A DNA stretch of 64,000 bases from positions 64,432,882-64,496,881 of the forward strand of contig OX352761.1 in assembly GCA_947095585.1 (NCBI GenBank), in the 5' to 3' direction. Below are positions 1-10,000 of this stretch, one piece after another (within the stretch, counting starts at the first letter, position 1; every line of letters starts with the position of its first letter). The notes below the pieces were generated by a model. It was not told the DNA's origin. It saw only the letters and a program-made list of their open reading frames with translations, and searched no databases. Origin of the DNA: Nephrocerus scutellatus (lineage: Eukaryota; Arthropoda; Insecta; Diptera; Pipunculidae). Position numbers and translations under genes: made by a program.

Positions 1-1139
1 GCTTTGCTAGTTTTCCATATATGCGGAAAGCATTTATTATCTATAATTTTATAAAATAAATATGTTAAGTGGGGTGTAATTGTAGGTGCTATAATTTTTA
101 AAAATTGAAGCGGTACATTATCAGATCCTATTGCATTATATGATAGTAGATTTATAGCTTTGGTAACATTATCATATGTGATAACAGTAAAGTTAAACCT
201 ATTACTAATATTGTTATTAAAGGGAGAATCAAATGTAGCTTGTACGTTAAAAGCTGAATGACTACTATAGTTAATATTTAATGGTACTCTAATAAACTCT
301 TCATTAAGATCATTAGGAGAAACTTTGGAAACAGTTTCGGTAGGGTCTTTAATTTTGAAACCAAATTTTTCAAGATTTCTCCAAAGTGTTTTAGTGCTTA
401 GATGAGGATCTAATTTATTACGTAGATAGTTTCTTTTAGAAACTCTCACCATCTTATTGAATTCTACTTTGTAACGTTTATAGATTTGTTTATTTTCTTC
501 ACAACGAAAACTTTTCCACACTTTTTTTTCCATTGTATTGGTTTAGGTTTTAGCTTAATTAATTTGAATAGAGCATATATATTCAACCAATTTAATATGT
601 TATCATATAAGAATTTAAATTTACCATCAATAGTTGTCAATTCTATACATTTCAGTCCAATGGAAATTACGTATGTTAGTGTGAAGATCTGGGATTTTAA
701 TATTAGAGTAGTCACGTATGAATATAAATTCATCATGGATATGGGTGGTAAGATTAAGATCGATTGATATAAGATATTGATCAGTGAAAGGTTTTTGGCA
801 AAAATTGCACGTTTCGGTAGATATGTTGGAGACAATATAATCGATGTTTTTCTGTTGTATCACAGATTCTAGTAGGTTGAGTTTGTGAAGTATGCAAATT
901 GAGTGACTCAAAGATATTTCTTAGGTCACGACTTTCGACCGGATTAAAATAATTGATGTTGAGATCACCCATTAGAACAATCGTATTAAAGACCTCCATT
1001 AGTTTATTTAATAGCTCAGTCAATTCATCGAGTGGAAGAAGACGTTTATGCATATATGCTACAGAGATAGCTATCTTTGATGAGGTTTCTTCATGGTGCT
1101 CAGTTAGCAAAATATATTCAGTGCTGATGTTTTTTCACT
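1..1139 (-). pseudogene. Non-LTR retrotransposon, endonuclease and start of reverse transcriptase, cut by window edge
   Basis: Read on the minus strand, 1110-780 encodes part of an apurinic-type endonuclease with the motif LMGDLNINYF, which holds a conserved Asp/Asn pair. The frame shifts several times through 780-480 across the endonuclease-RT linker. From about 480 to base 1 it reads as the N-terminal RT region, including AIGSDNVPLQFLK and FPHIWKTSK, which match the 'G.D.i....LK' and 'P..WK.a' blocks of Jockey/CR1-superfamily RTs. The element continues off the left edge. Frameshifts show it is dead. Assignment to the Jockey/CR1 superfamily is fair; the exact clade is not determined. Confidence 0.7.
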
Positions 1140-1171
1140 AATGCAACGCTTACTCCAAATTAAATAATATT

Positions 1172-1706
1172 TATTTATTTGTTTGTTTGCTTGTGTGGTT
1201 GTTTGTTTGCTAGTTTATTTGTTTGTTTGTTCATTTATTTGTTTGTTAATTTTTTTGTTTGTTTATTTATTTATTTGTTTGTTTGTTTCTTTTTTGTTTG
1301 TTTGTTTGTTTGTTTATTTGTATGTTTGTTTGCTTGTTTGGTTGTTTGTTTGTCTGTTTTTTTTGTATGTTTGTTTGTCTGTTTCTTTGTTTGTCTGTTT
1401 CTTTGTATGTCTGTTTTTTGTCTGTTTGTTTGTTTGTCTGTCTGCCTGTTTGTATATTTGCTTGTCTGTTTGTTTATTTTTATTTTTTTGTATGTCTGTT
1501 TGTCTGTCTGTCTGTGCTTCTGTCTGATTGTTCGTCTGTCTGTTTGTCTGTCTGTCTGTTTGTTTGCTTATTTATTTGTTTTTCTGTTTGCTTGTCTGTT
1601 TGTTTGTCTGTTTGTTTTTTGTTTGTTTGTTTTTTTTTGTTTGTTTGTTTTTTTCTGTTCTTTTGTTTTTTTTTTGTTTGTTTGTCTTTTTTTGTTTTGT
1701 TTTGCA
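1172..1706. repeat. TTTG / TTTGTCTG microsatellite
   Basis: This is over 500 bases of TTTG, with TCTG, TATTTG and T-runs mixed in. All three forward frames stay open and give Phe/Val/Cys/Leu/Ser strings, which is a property of the repeat and not a protein. Both sides are bordered by copies of the same endonuclease fragment, at 913-1075 on the left and 1707-1880 on the right. Confidence 0.95.
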
Positions 1707-2227
1707 GAGATATTTCTTAGGTCACGACTTTCCACCGGATTAAAATAATTGATGTTGAGATCACCCATTAGAACAATCGTATCATAGTCCTCCGTTAGTT
1801 TAGTTAATAGCTCAGTCAATTCATCGAGTGGAAGAAGACGTATATGCATATATATTGCAGATATAGCTATCTTTGATCAGTTAATAGTAAAGTTTAAGGT
1901 AAGATATTCTAAAATATCAGTTGAACCTTTAGATTTGATTTTATACTGTTTAACTAGGTCATTACGTATGTAAAATGCACCACCCCACCTCTTTTATTTA
2001 ATCTGTCGTTTCTGAATAACTTATAACCCAAAATTTCCGCACTTTTATAAGTACATAGGTGATAGTTTCAGATTAGTTTCTGAAACACCAATAATGTGGT
2101 ATGAAAGATCATTAAATTCAATTTTTAATTTGTCAATATTTGCCAAGATACTTCGCGCATTGATATGACATACATTTAATCGGTTCATGAAAGGAGATGC
2201 ATTAGAATATGAATCATTATGATTCAT
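1707..2227 (-). pseudogene. Non-LTR endonuclease N-terminal fragment, second copy
   Basis: On the minus strand this begins near 2227 and carries the endonuclease start (VCHINARSI, then IGVSETNLK with the catalytic Glu). It continues through LNKRGGGGAFYIRND and ends with LMGDLNINYF just before the microsatellite. The 1707-1880 part overlaps 913-1075 in content with roughly a dozen substitutions, so it is a diverged second copy, not a recent duplicate. One in-frame stop lies near 1880. The family is the same as in the leftmost fragment. Confidence 0.7.
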
Positions 2228-2524
2228 TACTTATATTGTGTCAGTTGAGGTCAGAATATTTGAGATATAAGGCAATTTGATATATGATAAAAAACCAATA
2301 GTTAGTTGAATGACTGGATAATTGCAAACTATGAATAATAATAGAAAAATTTTTGTAAATGTATTTATGGGCTTAAAGTGCATTATTTTTTTATAAAGAT
2401 TAAAAGAAAAAATGTAATAACTAATTTTAGTTTAATAACTATGTTATCAAAAGAGTATAGTTGAGTAAGCTATGTTGGAATAAATCGGTTCAATTCATCA
2501 AGTGAGCGTATAATCCTAAAACTT
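2228..2524. other. No gene seen
   Basis: AT-rich sequence with many stops in every frame. I recognise no coding, repeat or regulatory element here. Confidence 0.6.
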
Positions 2525-2907
2525 TGTTAGTTTGTTAGTCTGTTTGTTTGTATATTTGTTTGTTTTTTTGTTTGTTTTCTTTTTTGTGGTTGTTTTTTGT
2601 TTGTTTGTTTGTTTTTTTTTGTTTGTTGTCTGTAATGACTGTGTTCTGTGTGCGTTGTGCGCTGTGGGCAACGCTGCTTGCTTTACGATTGGGTTTGTTT
2701 TGTTGTTGGGTTGCGGTGCTTCGTATGTGTTTTTATGTTTCAGCATTTATAGTGGAATTCAATATACTTTTGGTTATTAGAGAATTTATATGAAACATTT
2801 TAATTTTTATGGGTTATTTTTTTTGTTTGATTGTTTTTTTGTTTGTTTTTTTTGTTTTTTTTTGGTTTTTTTCGTTTGTTTGTTTGTTATTTTTTTTTTT
2901 TTTTTTT
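2525..2907. repeat. TTTG and poly-T low-complexity tracts
   Basis: TTTG-rich tracts at about 2525-2635 and 2815-2907 flank a short unique stretch (2636-2810) with no recognised content. The open frames across the tracts are low-complexity artefacts. Confidence 0.85.
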
Positions 2908-2916
2908 GTTTGTTTT

Positions 2917-3030
2917 CAACCAACACCGAGGGCCCCAAATTTTAATAGAAAGTGTTGACATCGGATATATACATGTGTGCAAAATTTAAATAAATTCGGT
3001 CTTCGGGAAGTGTTGTGGCCGATATTACGA
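2917..3030. repeat. Copy of dispersed degenerate ~130 bp repeat
   Basis: The stretch reads GGGCCCCAAATTTTAATAGA, then a CATGTGTGCAAAATTT block and an ATTCGG-TT-TTCGGGAAG block. This matches the repeat at 45738-46032 and its relatives near 40383, 55059 and 59757. It is noncoding and of unknown class. Confidence 0.6.
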
Positions 3031-3053
3031 TTAAAGATGAGATGAGATGACAA

Positions 3054-3232
3054 ATGGCTTCGTTTCCAAAAATTCCAGACCCTATTGGCCAGATCCCAGA
3101 ATTTCCATAGGAACAACTCTTATAGTCGCATAATAGTCCTACATTCCGAGTTTCATACGAATCCATTGAGATATGGCTTGGTTCCCAAAATTCCAGACCC
3201 TATTGGCCAGATCCCAGAATTTCCATAGGAGC
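3054..3232. repeat. 118-119 bp minisatellite, 1.5 detached units
   Basis: The start ATGGCTT(G/C)GTT recurs at 3054 and 3173, a spacing of 119. Each is followed by the block ATTGGCCAGATCCCAGAATT. The unit is the same as in the main array at 4592-5430, about 1.4 kb to the right. Confidence 0.85.
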
Positions 3233-3239
3233 TGTGGCC

Positions 3240-3320
3240 GTAGTAATATATGTATTTATATATATAGTTATATTTGTAGTTATATACATATATAGTTACA
3301 TACATATAAAATATAACTAT
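3240..3320. repeat. TA-rich microsatellite
   Basis: Imperfect TATATA / TACATA run beside the minisatellite. Noncoding. Confidence 0.8.
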
Positions 3321-3442
3321 AGAAAGCGAGGCATAAAATTAACAAAAGTGAACAACAGAGCAATGTGTACAACAGTGTAAAAAATGTGTACAACAAAGTA
3401 ATAAAATAAAATTGTTGCCCACTCCGTAAAAAAGTTTCACTT

Positions 3443-3551
3443 CAAAAACAAACAAAAAAAAACAAACAACCAAAAAAACCAAACAGACAAACAGATAAAC
3501 AGACAAATAGACAGACAGACAGAGAAACAAACAAACAAAAAAAAAACAGGG
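3443..3551. repeat. CAAA / CAGA microsatellite
   Basis: Complementary in sense to the TTTG tract at 1172-1706. It reads as low-complexity protein only on the minus strand. It is followed by the phrase GTGACAACGTCTGTCCGGG, which resembles the reverse complement of the conserved start of the repeat at 41868. Confidence 0.85.
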
Positions 3552-4516
3552 TAGGTTTTGAGCGTGACAACGTCTGTCCGGGACGAAAGAAAAGAAAACA
3601 AAGATCTTGTTGTCTGTGGGACATAAACACGGACGGATATAATAAAAATAAATTTTTTCTTTACTAAAAACAAGTCCTACGACTTGCACCGTAGCTCATC
3701 ACATACATCATCATCACATCACATTATATATAAATTATTTATAAGCGAATTTTAATGTTCATAACCACTAACTTTGAAGTTGCTGCATATTGCATATTAC
3801 TGCCCAAACACAGTAATGGAGCTTTTGGTTTCAACTCATAAAAGTTTTAAATTAAATTAGAAGAGAAAAGTAGTGAGTAGAGTGCTGCCCATGCTTCGAA
3901 ATGGTATCGTAAGAATGTCACTTTGAAACACGCAGGCCAATTATTTCTCATTAAATTTCTTTTGCATTGTTCTCTTATTTCTGTAAATGATCGAATAGTT
4001 ATTTTGAACCGATGCTTAATGCCATGTATGATATTTGATGGTTGACTCAATGGTCGATGGTAGATTCATTGTTCAGTGGCAGACATCCAACTTACGATCG
4101 AACATCTCTTCTTTGACTGAGAGACTGGCATTTTTATAATGTTAAATTTAGCTTCATTTTTATATAAAAAAAATCTGTGTTTAAAATGATTTTTTGTAGA
4201 AGATTATTACTTAAATATATTAAAGCTAATATCTGCAATACAAGGAAATATTGTTTAATGTAAATAACAAAAAATAAATTACTGTAATACTTTTTATAAT
4301 AATTAAAAAATGCAAAAACCATTCAAATTTTTATGCACAAAATGCCAAACGACACTGAAATGAAAATTTCTAAATATAGTCTTCTCTAGGCGATTCTCAA
4401 ATTTTTTAGTACGGTACGCCTTCTTGATATTAAAACATTAACAGTGACCACAACAGTGTGAGCATTTTGTTGATCACAACTCAGTGGCACATTCTGTTGA
4501 TCACAACAGTGGACAT
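3552..4516. other. No gene seen; unassigned AT-rich DNA
   Basis: There are short open frames on both strands, none with a recognisable domain. A weak local repetition of GTTGATCACAAC and CAGTGGACATT type phrases lies at about 4440-4515. Nothing else stands out. Confidence 0.5.
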
Positions 4517-4574
4517 TTAACATTTGACTTTTTGAACATGCACCCCTTGTAGTGAGACGTTGTCACGTCAAAAA
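4517..4574. repeat. Left flanking direct repeat of the minisatellite
   Basis: An ACATTTGACTTTTTGAA phrase is followed by GCACCCC and GTAGTGAGACGTTGTCACG. A near copy, with an 8-9 base insertion, lies at 5524-5588 on the other side of the array in the same orientation. The pair could mark the ends of an element containing the array, or a duplication. Confidence 0.7.
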
Positions 4575-4591
4575 TATGTGCGTGTTCTATT

Positions 4592-5430
4592 CTATTGGCC
4601 AGATCGTAGAATTTCCATAGGAGCAAGTCTTATAGTCACATATTAGTCCTAAATTCCGAGTTTCATACGAATCCCTTGAGAAATGGCTTGGTTCCAAAAA
4701 TCCCAGATGCTATTGGCCAGATCCCAGAATTTCCATAGGAACAGATCTTATAGTCGCATATTAGTCCCACATTCCGAGTTTCATACGAATCCCTTGAGAA
4801 ATGGCTTGGTTCCAAAAATCCCAGACCCTATTGGCCAGATCCCAGAATTTCCATAGGAACAGATCTTATAGTCGCATATTAGTCCTACATTCCCTACATT
4901 CCGAGTTTCATACGAATCGCTTGAGAAATGGCTTGGTACCCAAATTTCCAGACCCCATTGGCCAGATCCCAGAATTTCCATAGGAACAGATCTTATAGTC
5001 GCATATTAGTCCTATATTCCGAGTTTCATACGAATCGCTTGAGAAATGGCTTGGTTCCAAAAATCCCAGACCCTATTGGCCAGATCCCAGAATTTCCATA
5101 GGAACAAATCTTATAGTCGCATATTAGTCCTACATTCCTAATTTCATGCGAATCGCTTGAGAAATTGCTTTGTTACAGAAATTCCAGACAATAATGATCA
5201 TATTCTAGAATTTCCATAGGAAGAAGTCTAATAGTCGCATCTTAGTCCTACATTCCGAATTTTATGCGAATCGCTTGAGAAATTGCTTTGTTCCAGAAAT
5301 TCCAGACAATATCATATTTTCCATAGGAATAAGTCTTGCAGTCGCATCTTAGTCCTGCATTTCGAATTTCATACAAATCGATTGAGAAATTGCTTAGTTC
5401 AAAAAATTCTAGTTCCTCATGACCAAATCC
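4592..5430. repeat. 118-119 bp minisatellite array, about 7 units
   Basis: The unit start ATGGCTTGGTTCC, or its decayed form ATTGCTTTGTTCC, is found at 4682, 4801, 4928, 5046, 5164, 5282 and 5389. Spacings are 119, 127, 118, 118, 118 and 107. The 127 bp unit carries an 8 bp duplication of CTACATTC. Units to the left are similar to each other and those to the right are increasingly diverged, as expected if homogenisation is confined to the left part. The period is not a multiple of three and the array is noncoding. Confidence 0.9.
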
Positions 5431-5445
5431 CATTGGATATTAAAA

Positions 5446-5522
5446 AACGTTACTTAACATCTGTTAAAAACGTTCCCTAACATCTGTTAAAAACGTAACT
5501 TAACATCTGTTAAAAACGTTCC
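5446..5522. repeat. 23 bp tandem repeat, about 3.3 copies
   Basis: The phrase AACGTTACTTAACATCTGTT and close variants recur every 23 bases between the minisatellite and its right flanking repeat. Confidence 0.85.
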
Positions 5523-5523
5523 A

Positions 5524-5588
5524 TTTAACATTCGACTTTTTGAAAAAGCACCCCATATACCTTGTAGTGAGACGTTGTCACGTCAAAA
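5524..5588. repeat. Right flanking direct repeat of the minisatellite
   Basis: Same phrase as at 4517-4574, in direct orientation, ending GACGTTGTCACGTCAAAAA. It runs into a short CAAA tract that is the insertion site of the BEL element. Confidence 0.7.
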
Positions 5589-5618
5589 AACAAACAACAA
5601 ACAAACAAACAAACCAAC

Positions 5619-6029
5619 TGTTAAGACCATAACATACTATCACGATCATAATTCTACACATTTTACAATTCAGCGCATTTTGTTTTCCCAGCAAAATATA
5701 GATACCGTACACCTTGCATGTTGCTGTTTTGGCTGTGTGACACATTCCCACAAATTTCTGTTGCTCTTAGCACATTCTCTGGGAAACATTTTTTCAGCTA
5801 ATATGCAAAATCCAAGGTGTCTTATTGCTGTCCGGGTACGTGTTATTTTTGCTTTAATTTATCAATTTCAAAATTGTACAATAAGCTTTAGTTTAGTATA
5901 TAAGAGCAGAATTAAATAAAAATAAATCAGTTCTTTTTTACAAACCAAACATAAACTGTGTTTTATTTATTGACTTCCCCCACCAGTGGTAAGGGGTCAT
6001 TAAATAAATATCATCAATTCATAATAACT
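5619..6029 (+). repeat. BEL/Pao element, left (5') LTR
   Basis: Begins TGTTAAGACC and ends about ATTCATAATAAC, directly before the primer-binding-like sequence. A TATA-like box (TATATAAGAGCAG) and an AATAAA-rich region lie in its second half. It has features private to this copy in the first half: an extra 26 bases after GATACCGT, and CTCTTAGCACATTC. In its second half it matches the middle LTR. It was inserted into a CAAA tract, since CAAA-type sequence flanks both outer ends of the tandem element. Confidence 0.85.
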
Positions 6030-6030
6030 T

Positions 6031-6046
6031 TTGGTCCTTCAAGCCT
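6031..6046 (+). other. Putative BEL primer-binding site
   Basis: TTGGTCCTTCAAGCC lies directly after the LTR. BEL elements often carry a similar TGGTCCTTC-type sequence here. The same sequence follows the middle LTR at 28372. The cognate tRNA was not tested. Confidence 0.55.
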
Positions 6047-6214
6047 ACAAAAGTGTAACCAGGGCTTCTACACAGGTTTTAAAACATTAAGTTTGAACTC
6101 AACATATTCTAGCGTTACCAAGGCTTACATTGACATATTTTTTTGAAGCGTTGAAGCGTTGCTAAGTACACTGCTAGTGAAGTGCAAAAAAAAACAGTAC
6201 AACTGTGCAAAAAA

Positions 6215-7660
6215 ATGGAGGTCTGCGAAGACTTCATTATTGTTGCTAGGCAGAAGACCTTAGCACAAGAGTTGGAAAGAGCGCAAATAAACTTCGGAAA
6301 AGATAGCGCGTCTTGGAAAACCAAACGGTACAAGGAAGACCGACTTGCAAAAATCGACGAAATTTGGAAGTATTTCGAGAAAAACCATGAAAAATTTCTT
6401 GTTGTGACAAAGCCTGATACTGCCTGCATATATGCAGAGAAACACATATGATATCGTTAAAGCCCTATACAAAAAGTTATGAACGGACTTGGAAAACATT
6501 GTTCCACAAATTGAAGATATCGAAGTCCAAAAAGAGATCCCCAAGACCTCAAAAGACGACACACAGCGGCTTCGTCTCGGAAAAATAGATATCAAAATTG
6601 GATCTATAATAAGAACGATAGAATCTTTAGAGCGGACATTTCAAAACTACTCGAAAGAAGTGCACGAGTAGCAGCAAGGAGTTATTCTAGATCAATGGAA
6701 ATCCCTGACCGAATTACATAAAGAATTTCTTTCAAATACAAGTGATCAAGATTATAAGACCTCATACGTTACTGAAAAGCGGTATAAAGGCGTACAAGAA
6801 GATATCAACAACTGCCTATTTCAAATGGCCTCGAAATCCTCGGAAACTAAAATCGTCTAGCTCAGAAGTTCGACTACCTCCGTTAAAAATTCCCATATTC
6901 AGGGGGACTTACTTAGAATGGCAGTCATTATTTTTCACAACTATCCCATAAAAAAACTACTCTTGGGATCACCGAGAAAATGGAGTATTTAAAAACGCAT
7001 TTGGATGGCGAGCCGTTGCAGTTGATAAAACATTTCACAATATCACGTAAAAACTACGCTAATTCTTGGGAAACATTAAAAAAGCGAAACGACAACGAGA
7101 GGAAGATCGTATCAATGCACTTAGACAGGATGTTTAAAACTGGACACCATGGCAATCAATCTGAAAAACATGGGATTCGAGACATCATCCTGGGGAACAA
7201 TAATAGTTCATCTCATCGTGAAGGGATTGTACCCGGAAATCAGAAATCTTTTTGAGCAATGGATTAAAAGTCCAAAAAAGTTTCCCTCAAGAGATGAACT
7301 CTTTGAGCTCCTTGCCAAAAGATATCAAGCATTAGAAGTCTAAGCTTAATCTCGTCAAAAGCTGCACAAGGAAGAAAACAAAGTTCCTGTACGTATTTAC
7401 CACCTATCAACAAGGTCCAACTGACTGCATTATTTGTAAGGGTGATTACAATATTTGCAACAAGTTTATGGGCTGGACATCAAAGGAATGATACGAACAG
7501 GTTAAACAGGCCAAGGTTTGCGTCAATTATTTACGGCATGATAAGAAGGTTGCTTGCTCTTGTCTTCGAATTTATAAGCTGTGCACTAAAAAGCACTACA
7601 CACTGCTACATCAATAAAATCATAATGTGGAATATAGGCAGATCAATGAGCCCAGTTCTA
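6215..7660 (+). pseudogene. BEL gag remnant, copy 1
   Basis: The ATG at 6215 opens 78 codons of a gag N-terminus (MEVCEDFIIVARQ...). Reading then shifts through 6489-6671 and 6742-6951, where LPPLKIPIFRGTYLEWQSLF is the typical capsid-like DUF1759 entry. It goes on through 6980-7255 (YLKTHLDGEPLQLIKH) and 7149-7343. A cysteine-rich zinc-finger region (CIICKGDY..C, then KKHYTLLH) follows at about 7428-7610 with in-frame stops. At least four frameshifts or stops make it non-functional. Unlike copy 2, it keeps the segment 7311-7466. Confidence 0.85.
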
Positions 7661-7689
7661 CCTCAACTCAAGCATCCATGGTGAAGTCA

Positions 7690-8062
7690 CACCAGCTCAT
7701 CAAAACCAGGGTGTTCTCCTCGCCACAGCCATTATAAACGCAACACACATTTACGGACATAGCAGGGAAATGAGGGCGCTGATACATCCAGGATCACAAG
7801 CGACACTAATAACTGAAGCGGCAGTTCAATTATTACGTCTCCCGAAATAGGAGGTACACACAGAAATCAGTGGATTAGGAGCAACTGGTGCCGGAACAGC
7901 CCGCAGCAAGGTTGAGGTCGCAATCCAACCGAGATTTACATCAGACTTCAAACTTTCTGTATCAGCGCTTGTGTTACCAACCCTTACTAAGCTCGTGCCT
8001 GAACATAGTCAAGTACATGCCCAATCAGCTCAAGGGCCTCGTACTTGCCGATCCAATATAGG
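7690..8062 (+). pseudogene. BEL aspartic protease remnant, copy 1
   Basis: The frame reads ALIHPGSQATLITEAAVQLL, then ISGLGATGAG. Retroelement proteases have D-x-G-(S/T) at this place, and here the first residue is His (codon 7795-7797). An in-frame TAG follows LRLPK. The end of the domain is deleted relative to copy 2, which has about 230 more bases. Both copies share the His, so catalysis was lost before the duplication. Confidence 0.75.
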
Positions 8063-9840
8063 CTATCCCCAATAATACAACTAGAACAGCGTTGCGAAGA
8101 TGTCTATAAAGAAACTTATCATCGAGAACAAAGTGGCAGATACATAGTTAGCATTCCATTCAATCAAGAGTTGATGCAAAAGCATAACATTGGTGCATCA
8201 CGGGACCGAGCGGTAGCCAGACTACTTTAGCTAGAAAAACGATTTGTCGCCGATCCAAAGTTAAGAGTTGAATACACAAAATTCATGGACGACTTTATAA
8301 ACCTTTGGCATAAGGTCGAAACTAAGGACTATAACCTTCTAGATAACAACATCTACTACATGCCACATCATGCTGTCTTTAAACCGGACAGTTTTACTAC
8401 GAAACTACGCGTTGTGTTTTACGCATCATCGAAGACATCTGGTGGAACAAGCCTTGATCAATTGATGCTCATTGGTCCAAGATTACAAGAAGACCTAACA
8501 CAAATTATCATGCGCTGGCGAAGACACCGATACGTATATACAGCGGATATCGAAAATGTACCGCTAAATTAAGGTCATCGCTCAGCATCAGGACTGTCAA
8601 CGTATCGTGTGGAGGAATTCGGCCAACGAACCAATTAAGGACTTCAAGCTAACGACTGTTACATACGGCACAGCTTCAGCACCGTATTTAGCTGTAAGGA
8701 CACTTCATCAATTGGCCTTAGATGAACAACAACTTTATCTAATCGCATCCAAAATTGTGAGAAATTATTTCTACGTAGATGATGTCATATCTGGAGGAAA
8801 TACACTAACTGAATGTAATGAAGCTCAACATCAATTAATTAATTTACTGAACAGTTACAGCTTTCATCTAAGAAAATGGGCCACTAATCACAAGGAATTA
8901 TTTGTGTCAAACCCAGTAGACAATAATCAATGCTGCATCAACTTGGACAAGGAGGAGGTTGTTAAAACCCTAGGAATCCATCAACAGACACATTCCTACT
9001 AAGAATAAACCTTATCAAATCAACATGTAAACATGACATGATTTGGGAGGCTGAGCGCGGTTGGGAGGAGCCATTTGCTTCTGAGCTACAGCAATGCTGG
9101 AATCAATTCAAAACATATCTCTGATTAGCCGAATCTATTAAAATGCCCGGAATCTAGAGCTGAATGGATTTTGTGATGCATCTGATGCTGTTATATATTC
9201 AAGAATTACTGATAAAAATGGAATGCACAAGACTACTGTACTAACATGCAAGACAGAAGTGGCACCCATTAAGAAGAAGCTCACTATACCAAGGATGGAA
9301 CTTTGTGGAGCAAACCTATTGTCGAAATTGCTGAATGAAATGAGGTAAGTTTTTGGTACTCCGACAGATAATGTGTATGCCTGAACGGATTCAACCATCG
9401 TCTTAGCCTGGATAAAAAAAGGATCATCGCATGAAAAGGCGTTTATCTCTAACAGATTTGCTCAAATATACGAAAACACAGAGCCAAGCTCATGGGGACA
9501 TATAAAGTCAGCTGAAAATCCAGCAGACTGTGCATCAAGAGGTGTAACAACTGTTCAACTAAAATTCCATCCCCTGTGGTGGAGTGGATTAGCATGGCTT
9601 CAAAAATATACTGTTAATTGGCCTCAACATCCGGAATCACTCGCAACATTAGAGTGTTCCGAAGTTGATTATGTTGCATCAACAGTTGCCGTAACATCCA
9701 CTATAGAAGACGATTTTCTTCTTACACGAGATTGATTCGATCTATAGCGTATTGCAAACAATTTGCTTTCAATGTAAGGAACTGCAAGGAAGCCAGGCGA
9801 ATTTATTATTAGACCACCACGGAACTGGAAGAAGCTCAAA
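8063..9840 (+). pseudogene. BEL reverse transcriptase and RNase H remnant, copy 1
   Basis: The RT approach (GRYIVSIPFN, GASRDRAVARLL) ends in a stop. The region 8285-8572 carries YYMPHHAVFKPDS, TTKLRVVFYASSKTSGG and RWRRHRYVYTADIE. After a frameshift, 8607-9002 holds TVTYGTASAPYLAVR and the catalytic YVDD at 8772-8783. RNase H follows at about 9155-9420 (FCDASDAV, IPRMELCGA, TDSTIVLAWI) and continues to ENPADCASRG and WWSGLAWL. These blocks are diagnostic of BEL/Pao. Several stops and shifts are present. From 9841 to 10000 only a decayed tail is left before the RTE fragment. Confidence 0.88.
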
Positions 9841-10000
9841 TATCGGTAATTCGAGCTTCAGCTCTCTCCAACTCTTCCCCAATTGCCGTGACTCCTCCTC
9901 AACTGTTCTGCGCCATGTTCGTTAGAGATACGGTTAGACCAGAAAACCCTTAAGATGTTCCGTATGCACCTATTTACGAACGTTTGTAATCAACAAAAAA

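Noticed and set aside
1179..1748. Long open frames rich in Phe, Val, Cys and Leu, looking like a multi-pass membrane protein
   Set aside because: They exist in all three forward frames of a TTTG microsatellite and have no start context or conserved motif.
3339..3689. Minus-strand frame with a hydrophobic Cys/Leu-rich segment
   Set aside because: The hydrophobic part is the complement of a CAAA/CAGA repeat; the rest has no recognisable domain.
4781..5480. Open frames on both strands in the minisatellite
   Set aside because: The unit length is not a multiple of three and the frames arise from repeat composition.
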